Below, in pieces: positions 13,301 through 28,300 of a stretch of 64,000 bases of DNA (position 1 is its first letter; every line of letters starts with the position of its first letter). Below the pieces are notes generated by a model, which was not told the DNA's origin, ran no database searches, and worked only from the letters and a program-made list of their open reading frames with translations. The position numbers and the translations under genes were made by a program. The DNA is taken from NCBI GenBank assembly GCA_024704765.1, contig JAKMXF010000027.1, positions 18,890 through 82,889 on the forward strand, given 5' to 3'. The DNA comes from Oopsacas minuta (Eukaryota > Porifera > Hexactinellida > Lyssacinosida > Leucopsacidae).

Positions 13301-16300
13301 ATCATACACATTGAGAACTATTTTTGTTGATAACGTGAATAATTACATAATTAATCTAGAATTATCAGTCAACGATCTTAATGCTATTAAGCAGATTAGA
13401 CCACTGTGTACTTCAGTTAATAATACATTCATTTCTTTTACATCCAATGCTTTTTACGATATGAACATGAATCCAGTATATTCTGTGTCTAATGTTTCTG
13501 CTCTCAGGGCATCTCAATTTTTCCAGGACTCCACAAATCCTGTATTGTCTGACTTTTCCTTTGATGTGGATATGAACTCTCTTATTCTGACATTCACTGA
13601 AACAGTTGATATAACTACCTTCAACGGTTCCCAGCTAACCTTTTTGGATAGTATTAATGGAACATCTTTTGTTCAGTTATCTGATGTTTTATTAGTGAAT
13701 ACTGATTCTGAACCAATCCTTTACCTCCGCCTTTTGGATTCTGATTTGAATAGTATAAAAGGTGTCCCAGACCTAGCTAAAATGCTCACTAACACATATC
13801 TTAGTTTCACTTCTGTTCTCATTCATGATATGGCTGGACTTAATGTCCTGGCTATTGAACCTTCAGGTGCATTAATTGCTACTTCCTATTTTGAGGATCA
13901 GACTGGTCCTATTCTACAATTCTTTGATTTGGATATGGATGAAGGTGTTCTCGTCCTCATCTTTGATGAAGTCGTACGGGTAAGTAGCATTAAACTCAAT
14001 CGCTATACTCTCATGGACAGTCAGAATATGTCTAGTTTCATCTACACACTAGATGGTGAAGTTATAGCGAATAATGATTCCGTTTCTATCAGTTTAAAGT
14101 TAGATGATAACGATATATTAGGTATAAAAACAAACCTAAACTTAGCTACGAGCAGAAACAATACATGGCTCTTTTCTGATGACGCTGCTGCACGAGATGT
14201 CTCATTAAAGAAGAATCCAAATAAAAATATTACCCTTTCTGTACGGAACTATGTTGCTGATTCTACTGGCCCACAAATTATCATTGATGATGTCTTACTA
14301 GATTTAGATGCAGGGATAATTGTCCTTGGATTTAATGAACCAGTCAGTCGAGATTCTCTGAACGCCACCGGGATATCTCTTCAAACTGATTCTAACTCAA
14401 CAACCAGATTCCGATTGACAGGAGGGTATACAAACTCACCAGATGGATTCGTCATTATTATAACTCTAACAAATAATGATCTAAACGCTATCAAACAGAA
14501 TAATCTTCTCTGTACTTCATTCGGGATAGACTGTTATCTCTCTGCAAACAAATTTACCATACTGGACAATTCTGGGAATGGCCTTATTCCGATATTACCT
14601 CCCAATTCACAGCTGATATCACAGATTGTGAATGATACGGATCTTCCTAGTCTCGATAACTTTAGTTTGGACATAGATTCAGGAACTCTTATCTTAACAT
14701 TCTCCGAGACAGTAAATAGCAATTCTCTTAGTATAGCAGAAATAAGGCTACAGACGACAAGAGATGATCGTTCTTCTAGATATCAGTTTCACCATTTGAC
14801 CATCGGCACTGTACTCAATCTTGTTAATAGTACAACAGTCACCATTTCTCTCAGTCTCTTTGATCTAAATTCAATCAAAGTACTTCTCATTGGTGAATTT
14901 GTTAATTCAACCTGGCTCGTAGCATCCAATAGTACAATTACAGATATGAATGGAAATTTCAATTATCCTATAATCTCGAATCTAAATACTCTGAATGTAG
15001 CTAATTTGACAAGAGACACAACTTCACCGAACTTGTCTAGTTTTACATTGGACTTGAATACTGGCTACCTCAACATTTCTTTTGATGAGAGTATGGATGT
15101 GAGTATGATTAATGTGAATTTTATCACTCTGCAAACTAGAACGAATAGTTATAACTATACTCTATCTGATAGTTCTAGCAGTTTGGTTGACGGACCTTCC
15201 CTATCGATTCTACTGTCTTTGACAGACAGCAATAACATTAAGAGAATCACTGAGCTAGCTACATTTGTGAATAATTCTTTTATTTCTTTCCCTAATAAAT
15301 TGATCACTGACATGTTTAACAATAATATTAACCAAATCCTGACTACTAATCCTACTCAAGTTTCCACGTTTATTGAGGATATTACTCCACCAACTCTTCA
15401 AATGTTTGATTTGGATCAAACAAAAGAACAAATAACTCTCTACTTCTCAGAAACAATTCGTCATCTTACTCTAATAGCCTCACAAATTACTTTACAACAA
15501 CAAACAACAGGTGGAGTTTACTATAAACTAACGAATGGGGTTGTCAGTGTGCTGGTAGATGATCCTATCATCATCCTCAACCTTACTCAATTTGATCTTG
15601 ATAATATTAAGTTTCTGACTGCTGTTGCTACAAATCATTCTAATACTTATATGTCAATTACATCCAGATTTATACAAGATATGAATGGTAACTATATAGA
15701 ATTGATATCGAATATTTCTTCTCTCCAAGTTACTACATTTGTTGAGGATCAAATTGATCCAGAGGTGCTAGCTTTTCATTTGGACATGGATGCATCTAGT
15801 TTGCACTTAACCTTCAGTGAGACTGTGAACCACAACTCCTTTAATCCTATTCTGCTGACGATTCAGAATAATATGCTAGCTGATACGTTCCTAACGCTAA
15901 CTGGAGGGAGAGTATCTGAGAAAAATAGTACTGTAATAACTGTATATCTTAATACTCCAGATTCTAACTTCTTAAAACAAGATGCTGGCATCGCGACTTC
16001 AACATCAGATACATTCATTGCTTTTCCGAATGGTTTAATCCGAGATATGAACGATAATGAAATACAGGCTCGAAATAACGAGACTGCTTTGATGGCTCGA
16101 AATTTTACCGATGATACTACTCCGCCAAGGCTTGTCTCTTTCTATTTTGACTTGAATAGTGCATTGCTGTATTTATCTTTTTCTGAATCCATAAATGGGA
16201 ACACTTTTGATACAACGCAGTTAACATTCCAAGCACAAGTTAACCTAACTGACCTGAGATTTAGCTTTACATTATCTGGCGGTAGTTATACACATGATAA

Positions 16301-19300
16301 CTTCACTTCTCTAACCACCACCCTGATTAAGAATGACCTTGATGAACTGAAGAGATTATCCTACCTCGCTATCTCACTTAATTCAACCTTTGTTAGTCAC
16401 ACATCTCAGTTAATCAGAGATATGAATGGTAACTTAATTTCTCCAATTTTACCTTCTGCAGCGTTACAGGTTCTTAACTTCACTGAAGATACAACGGCAC
16501 CAACATTCGTGGATTGGGAAATTGATTTGGACACCGGAACTTTTGTTCTCTATTTCAGTGAGACTGTAAACAGTTCTAGTAGCAATTTCAATGGAATTAC
16601 TCTAATTGACCATTCAACTGCTGACAATAACTCCGTATTTATTGTTCTGGATCAAGGTAGCATATTATCTCCAGACAATACTAATATCAGCTATAACTTT
16701 ACGACTGATAATTTGAATTTGATTAAAAAACTAGATCTCTGTACTGACCGCCTGGAAACTCTTGATTGTTTTGTTGGATTATCTTCTTACACAATCAACG
16801 ATATGAGTGGTATTTCTTTAATTCCCGTTCTTCTCAACCAATCCATTCAAGTATTTGATTATATTAGAGATAGCACTCAGCCAGAATTGACTCAATTTCT
16901 TCTCTTCAATGCTTCAAGCGGGACTGTTTCTCTCTTATTTAGCGAGACTGTGAATATTTCTAGTGTTGACATCACCACCATATCGCTGCAAAGGTGGGCG
17001 TTTGATGACAATACATTACCCAGACCATTCCCTATAGTCCAACTCAATCCCTCTATCATCCTCACCAAAGAAAATGGTCTGGAAGTATCGTTCATAATTG
17101 CGGACTATGAACTTAATTTAATAAAACAATTCAACACGCTTTGTGTAAATACACGATCTTGTCATATTCGATTCAGTCAAAATTTGTTGAGGGACATGGC
17201 AAATAACCGAGTAGTGCAGGTAATTGATAATTTTATTTCTGTTCCAGTTTCCGAGTACGCCATGACATTTATTGAAGACTTAGTGAATCCATCATTGATT
17301 TCGTTTTCTATTGATCTCACAATTCAAAATGTTACTTTGACATTCGATGAGACAGTCGACATCACAACATTCGATTCCTTGCAAATTACATTCCAAAATT
17401 CTCATAATTCCTCCCAGTTTTATATGCTCACTAGTCCAGGGAACGTGCTTAGCGTAGAGAATTGGATATATGTTCAATTCTTAATATCAGATCAGGACCT
17501 ACTGGTTATTAAGTACATGGAAGAGTTATTGACTAATGTTAATGACACGTATATTTCTGTAACTTCTACTTTGGTTCTTGACATGAATCAGAATGAGTTA
17601 GAAGCAATTCCATTCTCTAGTGCCCTAAGGGCTACTTCTTACGAGCGTGATTCTATACCTCCCCAACTAACCACATTCACTCTTAATTTACAGGAATACT
17701 ATCTCCTCTTAACATTTGATGAACCTGTTAAAGTGAACACAACTATTCCTAGTTATATTTCTCTCCTCAGTACGGATAACATATCGATTAGCGGAACCAG
17801 CATTTACACACTAACTGGAGGTTCGTTTGGTTATTACACTGTTATACCAAGTAAAACTGTAGTTAAACTTAATCTCACTCCGGGTGATATCCGCGAAATC
17901 AAACTTGATCCAGAAATCTCAACTAGCGTATTCATCTCCTTCAGACAGAATATGATACAAGACATGAGCTATAATTCTATCTTGGCTATTTCAAATTCTT
18001 CAGCTATAGTTGGTACAATTATTCTAGACGCAATAAATCCTGCATTGATTCAATTTGATATCGATTTAGATGAAGGGACTTTAACCTTAACATTCAATGA
18101 TGTTGTTTCCAGGGCCAGCTTATTGAGTGAACGAATTACTCTATTAAACATAAGTTCTCTGTCAGATTCCACTTATTATACATTGACAGGCGGATCAACC
18201 TCTTCTTTAGATGGTTACATTATTGTAGTTGATTTTCTCCTAATAGATCTTAATGCCCTTAAGAAAAACCAGGGACTTGTGACTGATATTAACAATACAT
18301 GGATAATCCACCCCAGGGAGTTGATACAAGATGAGAGGGGGCTGTATGTATTTCCCCATGCTAGCTCTGATGGTATTCAAGTAACCTCTTTTATTTCAGA
18401 CACTACTGCACCTGTACTCTTGGGGTTCAATTTTGATATGAACGAAGGGATTATTTACTTGCTCTTCTCTGAGACTGTTAAATCTGATAGTCTCAGCATT
18501 ACGAACCTCTTATTACAAAACTCGTATTCTATTAATAGTTCAACTGTAATTCTACACAGATTATCTAATCAGAGTACTCATACAATAGAAACAGATGATG
18601 TGACTATTAATATTACTATTTCTCAGTACGATCTGAATGAACTCAAAAGGCTCTATGGTCTAGCGATTTCTGTTATGACTACTTTCCTATCCTTTCCTGC
18701 AAATACTTTATTGGATATGAATGAAAACCAAATCACTCCCGTATCATCTATGAATGCAACTATTGTACAAGCGTTTACTCCTGATTCAACCCCTCCTACA
18801 ATTACGAAATGGAATTTAGACACCAACCAAGGTACCATGTTATTTTGGTTTAGTGAAACAGTGAATGCTTCTTCGTTTACTCCTCAGAGCATTACAATTC
18901 AAGCATCTGTAAATATATTAGATCCCCAATCTCTATCTTTCACATTGAATGAAGGTTCGCATAGCACCCTAGATGATACTGTTATATATTTTAATTTCTC
19001 TAAATATGACTTAGATGAAGTTAAACGATTAGAATCCATTGCAACTTCTGCGAATAATTCATTTATTTCTTATGATGATAATCTTATCTCCGATATGAAT
19101 GGTAATAAATTGACAGCTAGATCAAATGGAAATGCTATACAGGTCTCGGATTATATTTCAGACACTTCTCCTCCTACTCTACTGTATTTCATCCTAGATA
19201 TGGATGAGGGATTTATTCTTTTTACCTTCTCTGAGACCGTTAAATCAGATTCAATAATATTCCAATCTCTCACTCTACACAATCAGCCCTATTCTGTTAA

Positions 19301-22300
19301 TACTAGTATTGATAGTTTCACTCTAACAAACGGTAGTGTTTCTATTCGTGACTCTACGATTATTCAAGTAAATTTTACTAAATCTGACTTGGATACCATT
19401 AAGGAGATCTACTCTTTGGCTGTCTCTATTAATACTTCATTTGTTTCGATCAATCAAGGCGGCATCTTAGACATGAATAGAAATGAATTGATTGCTGTTA
19501 CAATACAATCTGTCGATTTTATCGAGGATAATACACCTCCATTGTTGATATCTTACGATTTGGATCTAAATAGAGGTCTTCTTTTACTCACTTTTTCGGA
19601 AACAATGAATAGAAATACATTAACTTTATCAAATATAATACTTCATAATTCTTATTTTATTGATCCAGAATATTTCGTTATTCTTGGTAATTCTGATTAC
19701 TCACTGGACAATGATACTAAGATTACAATTTCGCTCAATTCAGATGATCTCAATGAAATTAAGCGTTTGAGAATGCTCGGTACCCATGAGAACAATACAT
19801 ATATTACTTTCAATGATTCCTTAATTTCTGATATGAACGGTAACTCTATCACTCCTTCTCTAGGGGTGAGAGTTAATACATTTATTCCTGATCTGGTTTC
19901 ACCGGAATTAATTCGATTTTCAATAAACCTGACTAGTGGCCAACTTAGCCTAATATTCTCAGAGACAGTATCAGCAATATCTCTAGACATACCAAGTTTA
20001 TTTTTGCAGAATATTAAAAATTCTACAACTTCTGAGGAGTATGAATTTCTACAGCTCTCAAATTCTTCATACTTATCTTCCCCTGATGGTATTTCTCTTA
20101 TAATCTATTTCAGTTTGGCAGATTTGAATAAAATGAAGAGGTTACGAACTTTATCCACTAATGTTAATGACACGTTTATCTATTTCAATTCTTCTCTCTT
20201 GCGAGATATGAATGGGAACAGGATAATTGCTGTTCAACCTGACAATGCGCTCCAAGTATATGACTTCTTTGGGGATACAATCAAGCCTAATCTGGAAGCA
20301 TTTGATCTAGACTTGGATAATGGAGAGTTAAAATTTTATTATTCTGAAACAATAGATATAGCTTCGTTTAATATTAATGATCTGGCCTTGCAATCTTCAC
20401 AAAATATTTCTGGCTCTAATTTCCCTGAGTACAACATACTACATGATTGTAATGGATGTGCTTACTCAAATGACACAGATAATCATGTTACTATAGTTAA
20501 ACTTGGAATACTTAATCTAAACTTTATTAAGAAAGAGTACTATCTTGCTCAATCCCGAGGTAGTTCCTTTCTCTCATTCTCCTCTTCTCACGTCAGAGAC
20601 ACATCTCTAAACGAAATTATTCCCTATCCTACCTCCTCAGCATTGCAGGTCTCCCAATTCACACCTGACACCACTCCTCCGATTGTACTGTCCTTCTCAC
20701 TTAATCTCACTTCCGAGGAATTATCTCTCACTTTTGATGAGATAATTAATGTATCTTCTCCTGTCATCAACCGAATAGCCGTACAAAATACTCCATATTT
20801 ATCTGCTACTACTAGTACCATGACAAATAGCAGCATTCATTATCTAACCACATCTTCCCTCGTTACACAGTATGATTCTACTGTTATCACTATAAGTCTC
20901 TCAAATTATGATATTAATTCTATTAAATTGTTGCAAGAACTGGCCGTTTCTTTGTCTACCACTTTCATTTATCTGCAAAACATGTCAGTAATCGATAACA
21001 GCTTGATTGGAAATTCGAATTTGTTCGTAATATTGAACTCCGGTATATTTTATCCAGATAAAACTGCTCCGCTTCTTCTAAATTATACTGTAGATTTGGA
21101 TATTGGTACTCTAACTCTCAATTTCGACGAACCAATTAATGTGTCTACCATAGATTATACTGGACTCTTGCTTCAGAATAGTATAGTTTCGAATAATATC
21201 AATAATGAATTACGGTTAACCGGCGGTAACACTATTAGTAGAAACGGTCTTCAGATTGTAATAAACTTACTAATTCAAGATTTGAATGAATTAAAACGTA
21301 AAGACTTACTCTATATTAATGGTGAATCATCTTACCTTGTAGTGGATTCTTCATTCATTCAGGATATGAATGCTAATCCAATTTATCCAATAGAAAATGG
21401 AGCTGCGCTTCAGACCATCTCATTCAGAACTGACTCCACTGGGCCAGCACTTGTTAGATTTGATCTCGATATGGACGAAGGTCGAGTAAGCTTATATTTC
21501 ACTGAAACAGTAAATATCTCTTCCTTTATGATTAGTAAAGTAACTCTTCAAAGCTTCCCTTCTATCCGGAACAATTCTCTCGCTCAATACAGATTGATTG
21601 GTGGGAACATTCTTACTACAGACAATAGCATAACTGTATCCTTCCATCTATTAGAATCTGATCTGAATATTATCAAGACTAGACGTATTGGATTGAACAA
21701 TATGACTAGTTGGATAGTTTTTCCCAGAGATACTATACACGATATGACTGGTATATCAATATTGCCACAAGTGGATTCAGTCAATGCTACTCCTTCCACA
21801 GATTTCTATCCAGATGCTACTAGACCATTTCTAATCAGTTATGATATTGATCTCTCAAGCGAATGTCTTACTTTAACATTCTCTGAAACCATACTCACCA
21901 GTACTCTCTCCATCAGTGAACTATTATTCCAGAGTGTGGAAATTCCTGTACGTGTATATTTCGAATCTTATCACTTGAGCTCGAACTCAAAAACAAACTC
22001 TTCAGACAATCCAATAATAAAGATCGAACTTGGTGATGCTGATCTTAACGAGATTAAAAAGCTGACAGAATTATTAGTTGATAAGAATCATACGTATTTA
22101 TCATTTCCTGCACAATCTATCACTGATTATATTGGAAATATTGTACTGGGTATACTACCTAATTTCCCATTACAAGTTAACAATTTTATTTCTGACTTTA
22201 TACGCCCCGAACTATCCGCGTTTTCACTTAACCTAACTTCAGAAATATTAATGTTTTACTTTTCAGAAACAATGAACTATTCTAGTTTCTCAGTAGATCA

Positions 22301-25300
22301 GATCACTTTCTCATCCCAACCAATTTCTGAAGATTTCCTTTCGACTATTCAGTATCACACACTAACAGGCTTCAAGAACTACCTTACTGAACACTCCTCA
22401 GTTTTTATGTTAATGTTATTGGATAGTGATCTCAATCGCTTGAAACAGCTCTATGAACTAACAACGACTAGATTCAACTCGTTTATTTCAATTTCCAACT
22501 CTACTGCTTTTGATATGTTCGGGAATCGTGTTAATGAAATATCCACTTTAGCTCCTCTCTCTCCTGTTAGCTTCTTCCCCGACACCATTCGCCCTTATCT
22601 TACCTCATTCGATCTTGATCTAGATGGTGATGGTAATCTTGTACTCTCATTTTCAGAAACTATGAAAATTTCATCACTCAACATTTCTCAACTAAAAATA
22701 CAGCCTCTCCCACAATCATTTTACTTTTTCAACTTTTTCTATTCACTTGAATCTCAAACCAACAGTTCGCTTGTAACAATTTACTTTGACATTAAGGATC
22801 TCAATTCTTTGAAGCTTAGTTCTAATATTGCAATAAACGCTGAGACAACTTATCTCACGTTTGGCTCTGCATTTATCACAGATATGAACGGCAATCCTAT
22901 TCTAGCATTATCTAATGGAAATGGAAGGAAAGTCTCTCAATATATTTCAGATTCTACTCTACCACATCTTGTAAACTTTTCTCTTGATCTATCCCTTGCT
23001 GTGATTGAGTTAACATTTTCTGAAGTGGTCCATTCTTTAACTCTAAATCTGAACAGCATTTCTCTACAGAATACTTCAAATTCTGTTGAAAACAGCAGAA
23101 TGTATTCTCTCACTGGTGGAAACATTTCTTCTATCAACAGCACTACAGTACTTATTACGCTCAATTTTGTTGATTTGAACAATTTGAAACTCTTGACTGA
23201 CTTAGCAATTTCCCGTAACACAACATTCATATTCCTAAAGAGAGGGACAATTAAAGATACCAATTATAATGATTTAATAGAGATTTACAGTACTGATGCA
23301 TTGATAGCATCTAGCTTTATTGGAGATAATATCAGTCCTACCTTAGATAGATTTGAAGTCGATCTGGATGAAGGATTATTACGTATAGACTTTAGTGAAG
23401 CTATCAATATTGATTCACTGCAACCCGTACAACTTACTCTTCTTGATTGTTGCTATTATACCAGATTATCTAACTACTCTAGCACCTCTCTCTACAATCA
23501 CTCTCTAACCGGAGGTGATTGTGTTCATTTTGATCAAACATATTTTACCTGTACTCTCACTAATGTGGATTTGAATGAGATTAAACTACAGAATATTTGT
23601 ACTAATATAAACAAAGCCAGAGATTGCTGTTTGACGATTTCTGGAAATACGATATTTGATTTATCGAATAATCCAGTTATGCCTATCTTCGAAGGATGCG
23701 GGTTTCCAGCTAATACATTTATTGCTGATACTACTCCGCCTTCTGTTCTTGAATTTACTGAATTTAACCTGAATGATGGAACTGTTAAACTGAGCCTCGA
23801 TGAGACTATTGATGTCAATTCTGTGGACTTAACCAAACTTACTCTTCAGTCCTTCTTCCGTACTCCTAAATCTACGTTCACACTTACAGGGGGATACTTA
23901 ACTTCTCCTAGTTCCAACATGATTACATTCAGATTAACTGCTTCTGATATTGACAAAATCAAACTTCTACCAGATCTCTGTTCTCACCCAAATAATTGTT
24001 GGTTATCAATTTCTGATTTATTCCTATTTGATAAAGCCAATAATTCGGCTAATCCTATTTCTTCTTACAGTGCCAGTGCTATTGCTACAGCTGTATATAT
24101 AGATGATACGACTTCCCCCAATTTGTTATCATATTCATTCAATTTACAGAACAATACTCTCTTGTTAACTTTTGATGAGCCTGTCAATGCTATGTCTCTT
24201 GAGCCTACTTCTCTTACTTTTCTAAACAAGCACTCCAGTTCAATTTCTTCACTCTCTTATGTGTTGACAGGAGGATCCAGTTCAGAGCTGGATGGGAAGG
24301 TAGTCTCACTATTTCTTACCACAAGTGACGTCAATGCTCTCAAATCTTTTGATGACTTAGCATCAAATCTGATGAATACCTACTTGTTTATAAATGATAG
24401 TTTTATTTCTGACCTCGCATCAGGATCCCCTAATAGCGTTACCCCAATTTCAGAATTATCAGCACTTAGAGCTTCTAACTACACTAAAGACATTACCCCG
24501 CCTACTGTTAGTTCATTCTATTTGGATTTAAATTCTGATACTATTTTGATAAATTTCTATGAGCCTATTAGAATTTCAACACTCGAAATAGGCAAATTCA
24601 CCTTAGTCTCAGACAGAGTCGGGCCAAATGACTTGCTCATCCTCACTGGGGGGATAATTGACCCTTTAAGTAATTTTAATGGGACTACTAGCATCTTAAT
24701 CCACCTGCTCAAACCTGACATACGTTACCTAAAGCTTTCCACTATTATTGCTCAAACAGAAGAGAGTACCTTTTTGATTGTAGAAGAGAATGGTATCAAA
24801 GATATGGCCAATAATAGTGTTCAAACACTTACAATTTCTGATGCTGTAATGGCTACCCAATTAGTTACTGACTATACTAGAGCTTCTCTTCTCAGCTTCT
24901 CCTTAGACATGAATCTTGGATTCCTAAACCTCACTTTTGATGATATCATACGCACTTCTACTCTCTATTCCAGTGCCTTTACTCTTCAAGACTCGACAGT
25001 AGTAAATATAGACTACATGCACACCCTCACCAGTTCAACTATAACAAATAGCGTGGATGGATACATTGTAACTCTGGAATTGTCACGAATGGACCAGAAT
25101 GAAATCAAGCTTAACATAGGTTTAGGGACTAATATTGGCAATTCCTATCTGAGCATGAGAGCAGATGCATTTGATGATTCTTTCGCTGTAGATGTATTAG
25201 CAGTGACGCATGAAAATGGCATCCAAGCTACCCTATATATTGAGGACAATTCTCCTCCTTATCTGCTGGACTTTACACTTGATATGGATTTAGGTATCAT

Positions 25301-28300
25301 TATCCTCACTTTTGATGAGATATTGAGAGGAACTAGTTTTTATCCAGAGAATATAATTTTTCACAATACACGTGCACAATACAATGGCACCATATCGTAT
25401 TCTTTGAAGGGAAGCTCTTCCAGTCTGTTAAACTCTACAGAGATTACTGTCTACCTCAGCCACACAGACCTTAATGCTATTAAATCGCTACCATCTCTTG
25501 CCACCTCTAAATTGAATACCTTTATTTCCTACAACAGTCAACTAGTTGTCGATATGGTTGGAATCTCTGTAATTCCAATTTCAAACAATTCTAGTGCAAT
25601 TGCAACAGTATTCATCCCTGACACCTCAAAGCCTAAACTAATATCATTCTCTCTGAATCTCACATCTGAGCTTCTGATACTAACATTTGACGAGACTGTC
25701 AATGCCAGTACATTCAGTATAGCAGAGTTAGCACTACAAAATGAATTTTTTCTCTCTTTCTTTCCTCTTATTGCTGGTCTATCCTCGATAAACGACAGCA
25801 CGGTCATCTCTGTGAAACTCTCTCTATCCGATCTAAATGGTATAAAAAGATTGATTCTTCTTGCTACAGAAATCAACAACACATTTATCTCTGCTCGACA
25901 GAACACGATTAGAGATATGAACGGAAATGCTTTGGAAGAGATATCATTGAGAAATCCTCTGAAAGCATCTGAATTCTATGGAGATTTTATTAATCCGGTA
26001 TTAGAAATGTTCGATTTGGATATGAATTCAAATTCTTTGACTTTATACTTTTCTGAAACAATGAATGCTGAATCTGTAGTTCCACAATATTTCACACTCC
26101 ATAATACGATGAGTTCATTATCCTCAACACACACTTCTCATACTTTGAGGGATGGGGATGTTATACTTAACAACAGTCCTGTTATCTACATAAATTTTCC
26201 TTCTACTGATTTTAATGAAATACAACGGATCTCTAACTTAGCTACTTCAAACGCCACTACATATTTATCTGTCCTACAAGGAGCTGTAGTGGATATGAAC
26301 GATAACCAATTGGTCCCAATTAGTTCAAATGCTTCCCTCCCTATCAGTGTATATTCCCAAGATAGAACAAATCCAACTCTTGTATCTTTTGTTCTTGATA
26401 TGAACACTGGAGCTCTATATCTAACCTTTTCAGAAACAATTCGTGTTTCTACACTGAACATTTCCTTACTAACGATCCAGGGTTCTGAATATTTGGAACC
26501 TGACTCTCAATTTTCTTTAACTTCTAATTCCTCAACAACTTCTATGGACAATATTTCACTCATTTTGTGGTTAGGTCATTCTGATATCAATGAGATAAAA
26601 AGAATCCCGTCTCTTGCTTCAAATCGCTCCAATACATTCCTTTCATTCACTTCGGACCTGATAAGGGATATGAATAACAATAAAATCATAGCCTATCCTT
26701 CAACCTCATCTATACAAGTTAGCAACTACGTTCCTGACCAAACAAGCCCCATATTAAATAGGTTTTTCATCAACCTGAATTCAAGTGAAATTACATTATC
26801 CTTTTCTGAGATAGTCCGTGGCTCCACTTTGCAAGTTTCCGGACTAACTTTAGCTCCTTCCAGAATGAGCGATTATGACAGTACATACATGCTAACCAAC
26901 AGTTCTTATCCAATTAATGAGAATGATTACTCTATAGTGATTATTATTGGACTTTATGACTCTAACGAGATTAAGAAATTACTACAGCTGGCTACCAATA
27001 TCACTAACTCGTACATATCAATCGAAACTTACACAATTACAGATATGAACGGCAACTTTGTGGAAGCTATTTTAACCTCAAACTCTCTCCAAGCTACATT
27101 GTATATACCAGATATGATTCGGCCTTATTTGTCTGAGTTCTCACTTGATATGAATTCAGCTCTACTTTTACTAACCTTTTCTGAAACCATTTCAGTTACA
27201 AGTATAAATCTTACTTCAGTCATATTGCAAGCTTCCTCCCAATTAAATGAGAATGATTATGTAAATCTTCAGGTCCTAAATTCAAACATCAGCACCCTGG
27301 ATGATTCTTATATCCGTATTATCCTGGGTATTAACAATGCGAATGCACTTAAAATGATCCCTCTCCTTGCTACTGATTCAACCAACACTTATATAAGCTT
27401 CACTTCCTATTTCCTTACTGATGTGAATTCCAATCAGATTATTCGAATCTCTCATTTAGATGCTTTACAAGTTACTGACTTTGATCCTGACGTAGAGGGT
27501 CCCTTGCTACTGTCTTTTGCTCTCGATCTGACGTTAGATGCGTTAACCCTTTACTTTGATGAGGTTGTTAATGTTCAGAGTTTGTCTCTTTCCCTATTAA
27601 CATTATCTTCTGATATATTGGGCTCAAACTCTTTCACCTTTAGTTCAATATTTAGGAATATTTCAACCGAAAATTCTACTTCTCTATCTCTGACTCTCAA
27701 TTCTGATGATGTTAACGCAATTAAATTAGATCTATTGTTAGCTACTTCTATCAATAATACGTATTTAGTTATGTCTAATGATTCGATATTTGATATGGCT
27801 CTAATACCTAATCCTTTGATTCGATTCTTCCCAATTCGTGCAAGATACTTCACTGGTGATAGAATATCTCCTAATTTATTATCTTTTATTATTGACATGA
27901 ATTCAGGGGTTCTGACGCTTAATTTTGACGAGCCTGTGTTTGCATTAAGTTTCAATTCAACAAACAGTATTTATCTAACTTCTTCACAAAATTCTTCTCT
28001 TCCAGAAAGCTATCTTATCAGAGAAGCTGTAGTCAACAGTATAGATGATCTCATGTTAATCATTGTCCTATCAAACAACGATCTCAATGAAATTAAATTG
28101 AGAGACGGTTTCTTCGTAAGCAGGAGTACTTCTTACCTTTATGTTACGTACAATCTTGTTAGAGATATGAATGGAAACCCGGTAAATTCTCTTAATTCCT
28201 CTATCCAAGCAATCTTCTTCATAAACGACACAACTATGCCAGTAATAGTCAGTTTTGGTCTGGATATGGATGAAGGAATTCTGAGCCTCACTTTCCCCGA